Source of the DNA: Aquisalinus flavus
Lineage (GTDB): Bacteria > Pseudomonadota > Alphaproteobacteria > Caulobacterales > Parvularculaceae
Direction of reading: 5' to 3'
Length of the DNA: 64,000 bases
Assembly (NCBI RefSeq): GCF_022559625.1
Contig: NZ_CP042288.1
Span: 2,614,155 to 2,678,154 of the forward strand
Shown: positions 1 through 10,023 of the stretch, piece after piece
Layout: each line of letters starts with the position of its first letter
How positions within the stretch are numbered: position 1 is the stretch's first letter
Position numbers and translations under genes: made by a program
The notes under the pieces: generated by a model
Seen by the model: the letters and a program-made list of their open reading frames with translations, nothing else
Database searches by the model: none
What the model was told of the DNA's origin: nothing

Positions 1-781
1 AAAGCCCCGGCTCGCGCCCGGCGATCCAGCCCGCCGCGGTCACCGCACCGCGGGCGAACACCGCCCGGTCGAGCGCCTTGTGCGACAGGCTGATGACTTC
101 CTCGTCGCTGCCGAGCAGGACCTCGTGCTCGCCGACGATACCGCCAGCCCTTGTGACGGAAAAGCCGATGGCCCCGTCGGGCCGCTCGCCGGTCTGGCCC
201 TCGCGGGCATAGACCGCCTTGTCCTTCAGGGTGACACCGCGGCCTCTGGCCGCCGCCTCGCCCAGCATCAGCGCCGTGCCGGAGGGGGCATCCTTCTTGT
301 GGCGGTGATGGGCTTCGTGGATCTCGATATCGTAGCCGGGGCCCAGTGCCGCGGCAGCCTGCTCGACCAGAAGGGTCAGCAGGTTGATGCCGAGGCTCAT
401 ATTGCCGGCCTTGACGATGGCGATCTTCTCCGCCGCCTGACGGATCCGGTCTTCCTGCTCCGGCGTGAACCCGGTCGTGCCGATGACCATGGCGATCTTG
501 CGCGGCACGCAGTCGTCGAGCAGGGCAATGGTATAGTCCGGACAGGTAAAGTCGATGACAGCGTCGGGCAGGCCATTGAACTCTGCCACCGTCGCAGTGA
601 CCGGAACATCCTGTGCCCTGTCATCCGCATCGGTCATGGAGATCGACGACCCGGCAAGGTCGTCATCGGCGCGTACGGTGCCGCCGCCCAGCGTCAGCTG
701 CTGGCTGTGCAGGACCAGCTGCGCGATCTGGCGGCCCATGCGGCCCCTGATGCCGGCGACAATGACATTGGGCGATGACAT
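1..781 (-). CDS. dapB: 4-hydroxy-tetrahydrodipicolinate reductase (C-terminus cut by window edge)
   Basis: Reduces 4-hydroxy-tetrahydrodipicolinate with NAD(P)H in lysine and diaminopimelate synthesis in the cytoplasm. The translation starts [18 protein letters not shown], a Rossmann nucleotide-binding start with the GRMG signature. Around residue 155 it has EIHEAHHRHKKDAPSGTA, the family catalytic and substrate-binding motif. The reading frame runs off the left end at ...AGREPGL, so about ten C-terminal residues are missing. Its ATG shares one base with the dnaJ stop (TGATG), so it is translationally coupled to dnaJ. The heat-shock gene and the lysine gene are therefore probably co-transcribed. 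Identification is firm from motifs. Confidence 0.95.
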   Translation of the reverse strand, partial: MSSPNVIVAGIRGRMGRQIAQLVLHSQQLTLGGGTVRADDDLAGSSISMTDADDRAQDVPVTATVAEFNGLPDAVIDFTCPDYTIALLDDCVPRKIAMVIGTTGFTPEQEDRIRQAAEKIAIVKAGNMSLGINLLTLLVEQAAAALGPGYDIEIHEAHHRHKKDAPSGTALMLGEAAARGRGVTLKDKAVYAREGQTGERPDGAIGFSVTRAGGIVGEHEVLLGSDEEVISLSHKALDRAVFARGAVTAAGWIAGREPGL

Positions 782-1962
782 CAGGACGGGTCCTTCATCG
801 TGGCCCAGAAATCCTTGGCCTTTTCGAAGAAGTTCTTCGATTCCGGGCAGCGGTCATCGCCGCCCTCGCGGCAGAATTCCTGCAGCAATTCGCGCTGGCG
901 CGGGGTCAGGTCGACCGGCGTTTCCACATGCAGCTCAACGATCATGTCGCCGCGCCCCTTGCGGCGCAGCATGGTCATGCCCTTGCCGCGCAGGCGGAAT
1001 TTCTTGCCCGACTGGCTGCCCGGCGGGATTTTCAGCTTCACGCGCCCGCCATCGATGACAGGCGCCTCGATCTCGCCGCCCAGCGCCGCCGTGGTCATCG
1101 GCACATGGGCCATGCAGTAAAGCTCGGGGCCGTCGCGCTCGAACAGCTCGTGATCGGTGACCGAAACGAACAGGTAAAGGTCGCCGAACGGGCCGCCGCG
1201 CACGCCGGCCTCGCCTTCGCCGGCAAGGCGGATGCGGGTGCCGTCCTCAACGCCTGCCGGGATCTCGATCTGCAGGGTCCGGTCCTTGCGCACGCGGCCC
1301 TGGCCGTTACAGGCCTTGCACGGATCGGTGATGACCTGGCCGCGGCCGGAACAGGTCGGGCAGGTGCGCTCGACGGTGAAGAAGCCCTGCTGGGCGCGCA
1401 CGCGGCCAACGCCGCCACAGGTGACGCAGGTGGTCGGGCCGGAGCCCGGTTCCGCGCCGGAGCCTTCGCACACCTCGCAGGCCTCTGACGAGGGCACGGT
1501 GATCGTCTGCTTCTTGCCCTCGAAGGCGTCGCGCAGGGAGATCGTCATTTCGTGTTTCAGGTCGGCGCCGCGGCCGGGACTGCGGCGCTGGCCGCCGGCA
1601 CCGCGCTGGCCGCCCATGAACTCGCCGAAGATATCGTCGAAAATGTCGGAAAAGGCACCGGCACCGAAGCCCTGTGCGCCGCCGCCAAAGCCGCCACCCA
1701 TGCCGCCTGGATTGCCGCCCATTCCTCCGGCGCCGCCATTCTTGAAGGTAGCATGGCCGAACCGGTCATAGGCGGCGCGTTTCTGGTCGTTGGAGAGAAC
1801 CTCGTAGGCCTCGCCGATTTCCTTGAACTTGGCCTCGGCCTCGGCGTCACCCGGATTTCGGTCGGGGTGATATTTCATGGCGAGCTTGCGATAGGCAGAC
1901 TTGATCGTCGGCCCGTCGGCATCCTTCGCCACCCCCAGCATTGAGTAAAAATCCTGCGCCAT
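781..1962 (-). CDS. dnaJ: Chaperone DnaJ (Hsp40)
   Basis: Co-chaperone that delivers unfolded clients to DnaK and stimulates its ATPase. The J-domain covers residues 1-70 with HPD at 32-34. A long Gly/Phe-rich linker (about 74-125) follows. Four zinc-finger CxxCxGxG repeats are readable: [24 protein letters not shown] and CKACNGQG. The substrate-binding C-terminal domain completes a full 393-residue type I DnaJ. It lies 149 bp downstream of dnaK on the same strand, with a terminator hairpin between them, so dnaJ and dapB probably depend on read-through or on their own promoter. Confidence 0.97.
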   Translation of the reverse strand: MAQDFYSMLGVAKDADGPTIKSAYRKLAMKYHPDRNPGDAEAEAKFKEIGEAYEVLSNDQKRAAYDRFGHATFKNGGAGGMGGNPGGMGGGFGGGAQGFGAGAFSDIFDDIFGEFMGGQRGAGGQRRSPGRGADLKHEMTISLRDAFEGKKQTITVPSSEACEVCEGSGAEPGSGPTTCVTCGGVGRVRAQQGFFTVERTCPTCSGRGQVITDPCKACNGQGRVRKDRTLQIEIPAGVEDGTRIRLAGEGEAGVRGGPFGDLYLFVSVTDHELFERDGPELYCMAHVPMTTAALGGEIEAPVIDGGRVKLKIPPGSQSGKKFRLRGKGMTMLRRKGRGDMIVELHVETPVDLTPRQRELLQEFCREGGDDRCPESKNFFEKAKDFWATMKDPS

Positions 1963-2077
1963 AACCCATGCGCCCTATCACGCTTCTTGTGTCAGTGCCA
2001 CAGATCGAGAATTGGCAGCCCTGACCATAAAACGGCGCCTGCTCAAATAAGCCGACGCCGCTAGGGGAAAACAGACA

Positions 2078-2102
2078 GCCCGGCTCGATTGAGGAGCCGG
2101 GC
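2078..2102 (-). terminator. Rho-independent terminator or attenuator after dnaK
   Basis: Perfect 9-bp stem, GCCCGGCTC (2078-2086) with GAGCCGGGC (2094-2102), loop of seven bases. On the minus strand it is followed by TGTCTGTTTTCC, a weak U-tract. It starts 9 bases after the dnaK stop and precedes dnaJ, so it could make DnaK more abundant than DnaJ. Confidence 0.65.
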
Positions 2103-2111
2103 CTGAAGGTT

Positions 2112-4037
<1,926 letters not shown>

Positions 4038-4166
4038 ATTATTTGTCTCCATTTAGCAGGCTGGCCTTAAAGGAGCCTCCGGCGCCTGAGACACCTTGGT
4101 GAGCACTCGCGGGCGGCTAGCCCCTTAAGATAATGATTTGGACCGGCAAAACCGGCTTCGAAGCGC

Positions 4167-4195
4167 ATATAGGCAGGGCTTCACGGGTGCGCAAC
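4167..4195 (-). promoter_or_regulatory. Candidate heat-shock (RpoH) promoter of dnaK
   Basis: On the minus strand, GTTG (4195-4192), an 18-base spacer, then CCTATAT (4173-4167). The second element fits the alphaproteobacterial RpoH -10 consensus CYTATNT exactly. The first matches CTTG at three of four bases. It would start transcription about 125 bases upstream of the dnaK ATG. This is assigned by pattern only. Confidence 0.45.
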
Positions 4196-4319
4196 CATTC
4201 CGGCCCGTGCGGCATCACATTTTTGCGATAAAAGCGAACGCTTCTGGATTGATCGGTGTTTTGGATACATATTGTTAGTACCATCAATTTTTTTGATAAC
4301 AGGTTCGAGGAGCAACGCC

Positions 4320-4562
4320 ATGGTCAGAATAGCAACCAACGCCCTGAAAAACAGGTCCGTTCTCAAGACGGCAACCTATGGGATTATGCACCTGACGGTG
4401 GCGTTCATCGTCGCCTATGCGTTGACCGGCTCCATTGCCATCGCCCTGTCGATCGGCCTGATCGAGCCCTTCGTGCAGACCATCTTCTACAATATCCACG
4501 AAAAATTGTGGTCGCGGGCCGGTACGCCGCGCAAGCCGCACACGCACAGCCTTGCCGCCTGA
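4320..4562 (+). CDS. DUF2061 small membrane protein
   Basis: 80-residue protein with the DUF2061 layout: a basic start (MVRIATNALKNRSVLKTATYG), two hydrophobic segments (about residues 20-38 and 40-58), and the motif EPFVQTIFYNIHEKLW that is characteristic of the family. Function is unknown; members are small inner-membrane proteins. The ATG at 4320 is preceded by GAGGAG at 4307-4312 with a 7-base gap, which decides the start over an upstream in-frame ATG. It is transcribed divergently from dnaK. A 7-bp hairpin (4567-4583) follows the stop but has no T-run. Confidence 0.85.
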   Translation: MVRIATNALKNRSVLKTATYGIMHLTVAFIVAYALTGSIAIALSIGLIEPFVQTIFYNIHEKLWSRAGTPRKPHTHSLAA

Positions 4563-4599
4563 GGCCCGCCGGTGAGACCGGCGCAATCATAGAAAGTGC

Positions 4600-4609
4600 C
4601 TTAACCATG
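4600..4609 (+). promoter_or_regulatory. Candidate CtrA site, CTTAACCATG, upstream of the TbpB-like lipoprotein
   Basis: Contains the CtrA half-site TTAACCAT, and TTAA-N7-TTCA gives a near-complete two-part site. It lies 60 bases upstream of the lipoprotein start. The same ten bases occur on the minus strand just upstream of the neighbouring SLAM gene. Confidence 0.35.
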
Positions 4610-4669
4610 CATTCATCCGGGTCTGGTATGTCGTGATGCAGAGTATTCTTTTGCATAGGGGAACCGGGC

Positions 4670-5845
4670 ATGATGCGCACGGCACATTTCTTCGCTTTGA
4701 TGATCGCGGCTGTCTCCATGGCGGCCTGCCAGTCTGCCGGTGGCGGTGGCACGCCAACCCCGACCCTGCCGGTCCTCGATGGCAGTGGCAATGTCGCGCC
4801 GCCATCCAACTTCATCCTGACCGACATCTCCTACGCCCACCCGTCAAACGGTGACGGCGTCGACCAGACCTTCGCTGTCGCCGCAACGACGATGCGGCTC
4901 GGGGTCTCCCAGAATGGTGCGCTGAGCTTGCGCGAATCCGTGCGCGGCTCCTTCGCCGACGGCAACACCATGTCCTACGACAAGGACATGCAGACATTTA
5001 CCTTCGACATTTCTTCCGGCGACGTGACCCTGTCGGAAACCTTCCGCAACGTCATCCTGTCGATACCGGATGCGGAGACGACGGGCTGGGAATATTCCGA
5101 CGAGGCCATCGTCATCTCCTCGCGCCCGGACCTGTTCGGCTTCGGCGCCGACTTTGACGGCAACCCAGCCGCTGTCGACGGCTTCCTGATCGGGCTGGAA
5201 GACTCCGAAGAGGAGGAAGACCAGGAGCGGCTGACCAACCTTCAGGACCGCGTCGCCGACTATCTGAGCGACCGCGATTTCTTTACCTATGAGAGCAATG
5301 GCGTGATCTACAGCCATCTGCGCCTGAATAATTTCGCGACGACCACGAACTATACCTCGCTCGGCATCTGGTATGACCAGACCGCTGCGGACGAGGCGAG
5401 CTATGGCGTTGCCGTGTTCGGCCTGCCGACACCGCGCTATGAAGTCCCGCGCACCGGCACGGCGAGCTATGCCGCGGCCATGGCCGGGCATATCCTGCAG
5501 AACAACAATACTCAGTTCCTGACGGGCAGCATCAATTTCGACTTCGATTTCACGGCGCAGACCATGGCCTTCACCATGGATGCCGACATCGCCGAAACCG
5601 GAATCAACGGGCGTACAGACTATTTCGACTATGACACTTTCACCGGTTCCGGGAATGTCTATGTCGACACCTTCCTCGGCGATTTCGTCAGCGATAGTGA
5701 CGACTCGATCATCGGCGAGCTGGAAGGGGCCTTCTTCGGCGCCGATGCCGATGAAGTGGCCGGCACCTTCGTCTTCGGCAATGAGAATGTTCACGGGATC
5801 GGCGGCTTTGTCGGCTCCAACCCGGATGCGACGTCACAGCAGTAA
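4670..5845 (+). CDS. TbpB-like surface lipoprotein, predicted SLAM cargo
   Basis: 391-residue lipoprotein. The signal peptide ends in a lipobox (VSMAACQSAGGG, Cys about 20), followed by a Gly-rich tether. The C-terminal part is beta-rich and carries motifs of the transferrin-binding protein B beta-barrel fold: GSINFDFDFTAQTMAF and, near the end, LEGAFFGADADEVAGTFVFG. In Neisseria such lipoproteins (TbpB, fHbp) are exported to the cell surface by SLAM. A SLAM-type protein is encoded convergently next door, which supports this. The bound ligand cannot be predicted. The first ATG of ATGATG is used; AGGGGA lies about 8 bases upstream. A terminator follows. Confidence 0.75.
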   Translation: MMRTAHFFALMIAAVSMAACQSAGGGGTPTPTLPVLDGSGNVAPPSNFILTDISYAHPSNGDGVDQTFAVAATTMRLGVSQNGALSLRESVRGSFADGNTMSYDKDMQTFTFDISSGDVTLSETFRNVILSIPDAETTGWEYSDEAIVISSRPDLFGFGADFDGNPAAVDGFLIGLEDSEEEEDQERLTNLQDRVADYLSDRDFFTYESNGVIYSHLRLNNFATTTNYTSLGIWYDQTAADEASYGVAVFGLPTPRYEVPRTGTASYAAAMAGHILQNNNTQFLTGSINFDFDFTAQTMAFTMDADIAETGINGRTDYFDYDTFTGSGNVYVDTFLGDFVSDSDDSIIGELEGAFFGADADEVAGTFVFGNENVHGIGGFVGSNPDATSQQ

Positions 5846-5879
5846 CGCGCAGCAATACAGTTTACCTCTCGGAACCTCA

Positions 5880-5913
5880 CCCGGCCCTTTGCACAAGGGC
5901 CGGGTTTTCTTTT
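5880..5913 (+). terminator. Rho-independent terminator of the TbpB-like lipoprotein gene
   Basis: Perfect 10-bp stem, CCCGGCCCTT (5880-5889) with AAGGGCCGGG (5895-5904), 5-base loop, then TTTTCTTTT. It sits 35 bases after the lipoprotein stop and just before the convergent SLAM gene's stop. Confidence 0.93.
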
Positions 5914-5915
5914 GC

Positions 5916-7265
5916 CTAGAATTCCCGCGTGACGCTGACATCGGCCGAGTGGCGGTCATAGTCATACTGGCTCAGCGTCGATGAATTGGTCAGATAGCTG
6001 TAGCTGAAGACCGGGGCGAATCCGTGATAGCTCCAGTCGCGCTTGGTGATCTGCATGCTGAGGGCGAAGGCCTCGTCCTCGCGGATATCGGGGTCGATGA
6101 TGGCGCGCTCGTCGAAGACGCGGCTTATATATTCAGGGCGAACCGCCGCCGTGATGCCCCAGGGAAACTCGCGCATCAGCGAGACATAGACTTGCGTCTG
6201 CGTGTTCTTCAGCGGGTCTGCGTCGGCCTCCTCGCGGGTGACCTGGATGCCGATATCGCCGCGGGTGCGCCGGTCGAGAATACGGGCAAGGCTGACACCG
6301 CCGGACCAGACCGGCCCGTTGCGGGCGATCGCCCGGTCATAGTCGACCTCCTGGCCGGAGAGATTGACGGAGAAGCGGGTGCGCTGGGACAGCGGCGTCG
6401 TCAGCACCAGCCGGGCGCCATAGCTGGTCGAGTAATTGTCGCCGCCGAATTGGCGCTTCGAGGCCGTTGCCAGCATCGCCGCATTGAGGCGGCCCACGGA
6501 TATGCGCGGTCCTGCCTCGGCATAAACGAAGGCGTCGTCGAAGCCGGCGCCCTCATAATCCGTATAGCGAATGCCGGCGCGTGCCTCCAGCCTCGCCCGG
6601 CTGTTGAGCTGCGGCATGGCGGCGATGTTGAGCGAGGTGGAGACACCGACGCCGCTCTGCGACAGGGCATCGTCGCTCAATTGGAACGGCAGGCCGAACA
6701 GGGTGACGCGTTCATCGTCCGGCCCGGCATTGATATTGGTCGAGGGCTCCGCCGCCATCGACAGTGACACGCGCCAGACCTTGCGGTTCTCGATCGCGGT
6801 CAGGTAGCGCTTGACGTTGGCGATGACCTCGTCGGGCAGGCCATTGCCGAGAACAAGACGGAAATGATAGGCGGCGGCGGTGTCCTTTTCCTGTTCGAAC
6901 AACACGCGGGCCAGTTCCAGCCTGATACGGATGAGGTCCGGCTTATCGGTCAGGATATCCCGGAAGATCTCCTCCGCCGCCGCATATTCCTCGCGGCTGG
7001 CGGCAATCATGCCCTTGAGGAAGGCGGCCTGGGTCAGGTCGATACCGTCCGGCTGTTCGGCCAGCAGGCGGTCGATGATGATTTCGGCCTCGTCGGCCTG
7101 GCCCTTGGCAACAAGCTCGCCGGCGATCACCAGTGCCTGGCCGCTGGTAACGGTGACTGTCTCCGGCTGGGCTGCGGCAGGCACGACCAGAAGGGCCGTT
7201 CCCGACAGGAGAACAGCCGCCAGCAGGCCCCGGCGGGGCCGTGAGGGTGTGAATGCGCCAACCAT
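5916..7265 (-). CDS. SLAM-type outer-membrane lipoprotein translocon (DUF560)
   Basis: 449 residues. After a signal peptide (LLVVPAAAQPET, cleavage near 32) comes a helical TPR-like region (about 40-155, with repeated AAEEIFRDIL and RIRLELARVLFEQEKD patterns). A beta-strand-rich domain follows (about 165-449) and ends in Phe (SVTREF), typical of an outer-membrane barrel. This is the architecture of surface lipoprotein assembly modulators: TPR N-domain plus DUF560 barrel. Role: moves lipoproteins across the outer membrane. The obvious cargo is the convergent TbpB-like lipoprotein. It is on the same strand as grpE, 54 bp downstream. No clear ribosome-binding site precedes the ATG; a CTTAACCATG motif lies 22 bases upstream. 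Confidence 0.82.
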   Translation of the reverse strand: MVGAFTPSRPRRGLLAAVLLSGTALLVVPAAAQPETVTVTSGQALVIAGELVAKGQADEAEIIIDRLLAEQPDGIDLTQAAFLKGMIAASREEYAAAEEIFRDILTDKPDLIRIRLELARVLFEQEKDTAAAYHFRLVLGNGLPDEVIANVKRYLTAIENRKVWRVSLSMAAEPSTNINAGPDDERVTLFGLPFQLSDDALSQSGVGVSTSLNIAAMPQLNSRARLEARAGIRYTDYEGAGFDDAFVYAEAGPRISVGRLNAAMLATASKRQFGGDNYSTSYGARLVLTTPLSQRTRFSVNLSGQEVDYDRAIARNGPVWSGGVSLARILDRRTRGDIGIQVTREEADADPLKNTQTQVYVSLMREFPWGITAAVRPEYISRVFDERAIIDPDIREDEAFALSMQITKRDWSYHGFAPVFSYSYLTNSSTLSQYDYDRHSADVSVTREF

Positions 7266-7287
7266 GCAGGCCGCAGTGTCGGGCCGG

Positions 7288-7297
7288 CATGGTTAAG
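7288..7297 (-). promoter_or_regulatory. Candidate CtrA half-site, CTTAACCATG, upstream of the SLAM gene
   Basis: The minus strand reads CTTAACCATG, identical over ten bases to the site upstream of the predicted lipoprotein cargo. It lies 22 bases before the SLAM start codon, inside the grpE-SLAM gap. Confidence 0.3.
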
Positions 7298-7319
7298 ACT
7301 TGTTTACGATTGAAGACGG

Positions 7320-7943
7320 CTACTCGCCGGAGGAGACCGTGACCATGGCCGCGCGCAACACGCGCTCGCCGAGTACGAAGCCCGGCTGGGCGACATCGAC
7401 GACGTGACCGGCCGGCTTGCCATTGCCCGGCACATGGGCGATCGCCTGGTGCAGGTGCGGGTCGAATTTCTCGCCTTCGGGCCAGACGCGCTTGACGCCA
7501 TGGCGCTCGAACACGCTCAGCATTTCCTTCTCGGTCATGCGGATGCCGTTGATCAGACCAGCCATCGTCTCGGCGCTGACTTCCGTGCCCTCCTGGGGCG
7601 CAGCTTGCAGCGCGCGCTGGAAATTGTCGGCAACGGACAACAGATCGCGGGCAAAGCCGGAAATGCCATATTGCGCGGCCTCGGTCTTTTCTCTCTGGGC
7701 GCGGCGACGGGTGTTTTCGAGGTCGGCGGCAAGACGCAGAAGGCGGTCTTTGGTCGCGGCCAGTTCTTCTTCCAGCTGGGCGGCGCGCACGGCCTCGCCG
7801 GTCAGGTCTTGGTCGCCCAGGTCCATGTCCTCCGGGTCGCCGAGACCGAACTCATCGCCCAGGTTTTCGCGGAGATCTTCGTCATCCAGAAGGCCCGGCT
7901 CATTTTCCAGGTCATCATTTTCAAGATCGTTACGGTCGCTCAT
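7320..7943 (-). CDS. grpE: Nucleotide exchange factor GrpE
   Basis: 207-residue DnaK nucleotide-exchange factor. It has an acidic disordered start, a long coiled coil (about 50-95, LEEELAATKDRLLRLAADLENTRRR), and a beta-domain with the family motif GVKRVWPEGEKFDPHLHQAIAHVPG, then VLRAAMVTVS at the end. It is not next to hrcA or dnaK here. It is transcribed divergently from cutA across a 78-base gap. Confidence 0.96.
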   Translation of the reverse strand: MSDRNDLENDDLENEPGLLDDEDLRENLGDEFGLGDPEDMDLGDQDLTGEAVRAAQLEEELAATKDRLLRLAADLENTRRRAQREKTEAAQYGISGFARDLLSVADNFQRALQAAPQEGTEVSAETMAGLINGIRMTEKEMLSVFERHGVKRVWPEGEKFDPHLHQAIAHVPGNGKPAGHVVDVAQPGFVLGERVLRAAMVTVSSGE

Positions 7944-7990
7944 CGACTAGCCTTTTCATCGCGGAGTGTGTCAGGGAAATGGAGACCCGG

Positions 7991-8019
7991 CATGTACGCA
8001 TATTAGAGGAGTATTTCAA
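7991..8019 (-). promoter_or_regulatory. Candidate promoter of grpE
   Basis: The minus strand has TTGAAA (8019-8014), 17 bases, then TACATG (7996-7991). The -35 is preceded by C, giving CTTGAAA, which also resembles the RpoH -35. The -10 is weak. It overlaps the cutA ribosome-binding region on the other strand. Confidence 0.3.
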
Positions 8020-8021
8020 GC

Positions 8022-8396
8022 ATGAGTGACGAGACCCAGATTACCGACCAGATCACAGGCCAGATCACGGGCGGCGTGCGCGACCTGATCGCCGTCCACG
8101 TGACGACCTCGAGCGAGGACGGCGCAGAAAAGATTGCCCGCGCAGTGCTGAATGCCCGCCTCGCCGCCTGTGTCCATATCAGTGAAATCACCAGCCAGTA
8201 TCGCTGGCAGGGCAAGATCGAGGAGGATACCGAATTTCTGCTGGTGATGAAGACAATGGGCGGGGCGTTCGACCCGCTGGCCCGGCTCGTGATGGAACAC
8301 CATACCTATGACGTGCCGGAGATCATCGCCCTGCCGGTCGTCGCCGCGACGAAAGGCTATGCCGAATGGGTGCGCAAATGCGTGTCGGTACAGTAG
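8022..8396 (+). CDS. cutA: Divalent-cation tolerance protein CutA
   Basis: 124-residue trimeric CutA1 family protein linked to copper and divalent-metal tolerance; its biochemical role is unsettled. Family motifs seen: LIAVHVTTSSEDGAEKIARAVL, RLAACVHIS, YRWQGKIEEDTEFLLVMKT, and HHTYDVPEIIALP near the end. The first 20 residues (repeated ITGQITG) are an unconserved extension. The ATG at 8022 has AGGAG 10 bases upstream. It faces fur tail to tail, leaving six bases between the stops. Confidence 0.93.
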   Translation: MSDETQITDQITGQITGGVRDLIAVHVTTSSEDGAEKIARAVLNARLAACVHISEITSQYRWQGKIEEDTEFLLVMKTMGGAFDPLARLVMEHHTYDVPEIIALPVVAATKGYAEWVRKCVSVQ

Positions 8397-8402
8397 CCGC
8401 GC

Positions 8403-8819
8403 TTATTTCTCGTCGTCCTTGAGCGGCACGCCGTACAGCTCGAGCCGGTGATCGACGAGGCGGAAGCCATGGTCGCGGGCGATCTTTTCCTGCAGCTTTT
8501 CGATCTCGTCATTGACGAACTCGATCACTTCCCCGCTCTTGAGGTTGATGAGGTGGTCGTGATGGTCTTCCGTCGCCTCTTCATAGCGCGAGCGGCCATC
8601 GTTGAAGTCGTGGCGCTCGACAATGCCGTATTCCTCGAACAGGCGCATGGTGCGATAGACGGTGGCAATCGAGATGCGCTCGTCGATGGCATTGGACCGA
8701 TGGTGGATTTCCTCAACGTCAGGATGATCTTCCGCTTCCGAAATGACCCGCGCAATCACACGGCGTTGGTCAGTCATGCGCAGGCCTTTTTCGAGGCAGA
8801 GATTTTCGATGCGGTTCAT
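8403..8819 (-). CDS. fur: Fur-family metal-responsive repressor (alphaproteobacterial Fur/Mur type)
   Basis: 138-residue regulator of iron or manganese homeostasis. The winged helix occupies about 1-80 (RMTDQRRVIARVI, SIATVYRTMRLFEEYGIV). The regulatory domain has the metal site EDHHDHLI and ends GFRLVDHRLELYGVPL. The C-terminal structural CxxC of many Fur proteins is absent, as is usual for alphaproteobacterial Fur/Mur. Whether it senses iron or manganese cannot be told from sequence. It lies downstream of tsaB and rimI on the same strand (29-bp gap), a common alphaproteobacterial arrangement. Confidence 0.9.
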   Translation of the reverse strand: MNRIENLCLEKGLRMTDQRRVIARVISEAEDHPDVEEIHHRSNAIDERISIATVYRTMRLFEEYGIVERHDFNDGRSRYEEATEDHHDHLINLKSGEVIEFVNDEIEKLQEKIARDHGFRLVDHRLELYGVPLKDDEK

Positions 8820-8848
8820 AGATGTCCTGCCTTTTCCATGCTCCGGGG

Positions 8849-9310
8849 TCAGAGCTGATGCGCCATCATCACGGCGTCGGCGCCGTTCCTGTAGTATTTA
8901 CGGCGTAACCCCGTGCGGGCAAAGCCCGCTTTTTCATAAAGGGAGATCGCCGCCTCGTTGCGGGCCGAAACCTCCAGATGGAGGCGGGTCACACCGCGCC
9001 CGGCGGCATCGCCGATGACCGCTTCGAGCAGCGCCGCGCCCAGGCCCTGGCGCCGGGCGGCGGGCATGATGCCGATGGTGAGGATCTCCGCCTCCTCCGC
9101 GACCGCGCTGGTCAGGGCCAGACCGGCAGGCTGGTCACCGTCAGCGGCAGGGTGCGACAGGATCAGGCCGGAGACCGCGGGATTGGCGAGCATTTGAGCG
9201 AACCAGGCGGCATCCCATGGCTCTTCGGAAAATATTTCGGCATGGAGACGAGCCAGCAGGTCTGCGTGGGTCGGCCCCGCCAGGGCGCAGGAGACGGGCC
9301 GGGCGCTCAT
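8849..9310 (-). CDS. rimI: Ribosomal-protein-alanine N-acetyltransferase RimI
   Basis: 153-residue GNAT fold enzyme that acetylates N-terminal alanine, classically of ribosomal protein S18. The acetyl-CoA loop is visible as IMPAARRQGLGAALLEAVI, followed by HLEVSARNEAAISLYEKAGFA, the RimI-type motif B. Its start overlaps the tsaB stop by four bases (ATGA), so the two are translationally coupled, as in many bacteria. The specific substrate is inferred from context. Confidence 0.9.
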   Translation of the reverse strand: MSARPVSCALAGPTHADLLARLHAEIFSEEPWDAAWFAQMLANPAVSGLILSHPAADGDQPAGLALTSAVAEEAEILTIGIMPAARRQGLGAALLEAVIGDAAGRGVTRLHLEVSARNEAAISLYEKAGFARTGLRRKYYRNGADAVMMAHQL

Positions 9311-9969
9311 AGCATGGGCCGGGCGGGCTTTGCGTCCGGCGGGCGCAGATAGACGGCCGCAGGCGGCTCCCTGTCAGCCGCTCTCGACGCGGCGAGCGAC
9401 GCGATCACCACCGGGTCGGGCTGTTGCGCGGCCCAGTCGAAATCGTCCTTGCGATCGGGAAAGGCGAGCGGCACGCCGGTGCCGGCAAGCACGAGATCGC
9501 GTCCGGCGGCCTGATCCAGCAGCAGGGTGGCGGCGATATCGGGATTTTCGACAAAGGGCCCGGCCAGCGGCACCAGGGCGGCACCATCGAACAGCTGGCC
9601 ATAGACCTGCCCGCGACGGCCATCAATGAGCACGCCCCGCACCGCGCCGTCATGGACGCTGACTGCGGCGGCGATGGCTTCCAGCGTGGTGATGCCGACG
9701 AGCTCGACCGGCCGAGCGACGGCAAGGCCGCGGGCAAAGGCAAGCCCGACGCGCACCCCGGTAAAGGAACCGGGACCGGTGGTCACGCCGATGCGGTTGA
9801 TGTCTGCCGGGCTGATGCCGGCGACGTCCAGCGCCTCGGCGACCAGCGGTGCAAGACGCTCGGCATGGCCTTTTTCGCGGCCCTCAGAGCGCACGGCCAG
9901 CGGCGCGCCATCGCGCACGATGGCGGCGGAGCAGGCCTGCAGGCAGGTGTCGATGGACAGAACGATCAT
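9307..9969 (-). CDS. tsaB: tRNA threonylcarbamoyladenosine biosynthesis protein TsaB
   Basis: 220-residue member of the Kae1/TsaD-like ASKHA fold. TsaB scaffolds the TsaD/TsaE complex that makes t6A37 in ANN-decoding tRNAs. The signature GVTTGPGSFTGVRVGLAFARGLA is complete, after an N-terminal MIVLSIDTCLQACSAAIV. The C-terminus is short and variable, as in the family. It is the first gene of tsaB-rimI-fur. Confidence 0.95.
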   Translation of the reverse strand: MIVLSIDTCLQACSAAIVRDGAPLAVRSEGREKGHAERLAPLVAEALDVAGISPADINRIGVTTGPGSFTGVRVGLAFARGLAVARPVELVGITTLEAIAAAVSVHDGAVRGVLIDGRRGQVYGQLFDGAALVPLAGPFVENPDIAATLLLDQAAGRDLVLAGTGVPLAFPDRKDDFDWAAQQPDPVVIASLAASRAADREPPAAVYLRPPDAKPARPML

Positions 9970-10023
9970 GGCGCTCTCATCGGGACAAAACCTGACAATG
10001 TCAAACCGTGTCGTCGCCGTTCG

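Noticed and set aside
4181..4366. Small minus-strand ORF upstream of dnaK
   Set aside because: It overlaps the DUF2061 start and the dnaK promoter area; no ribosome site and no resemblance to known proteins.
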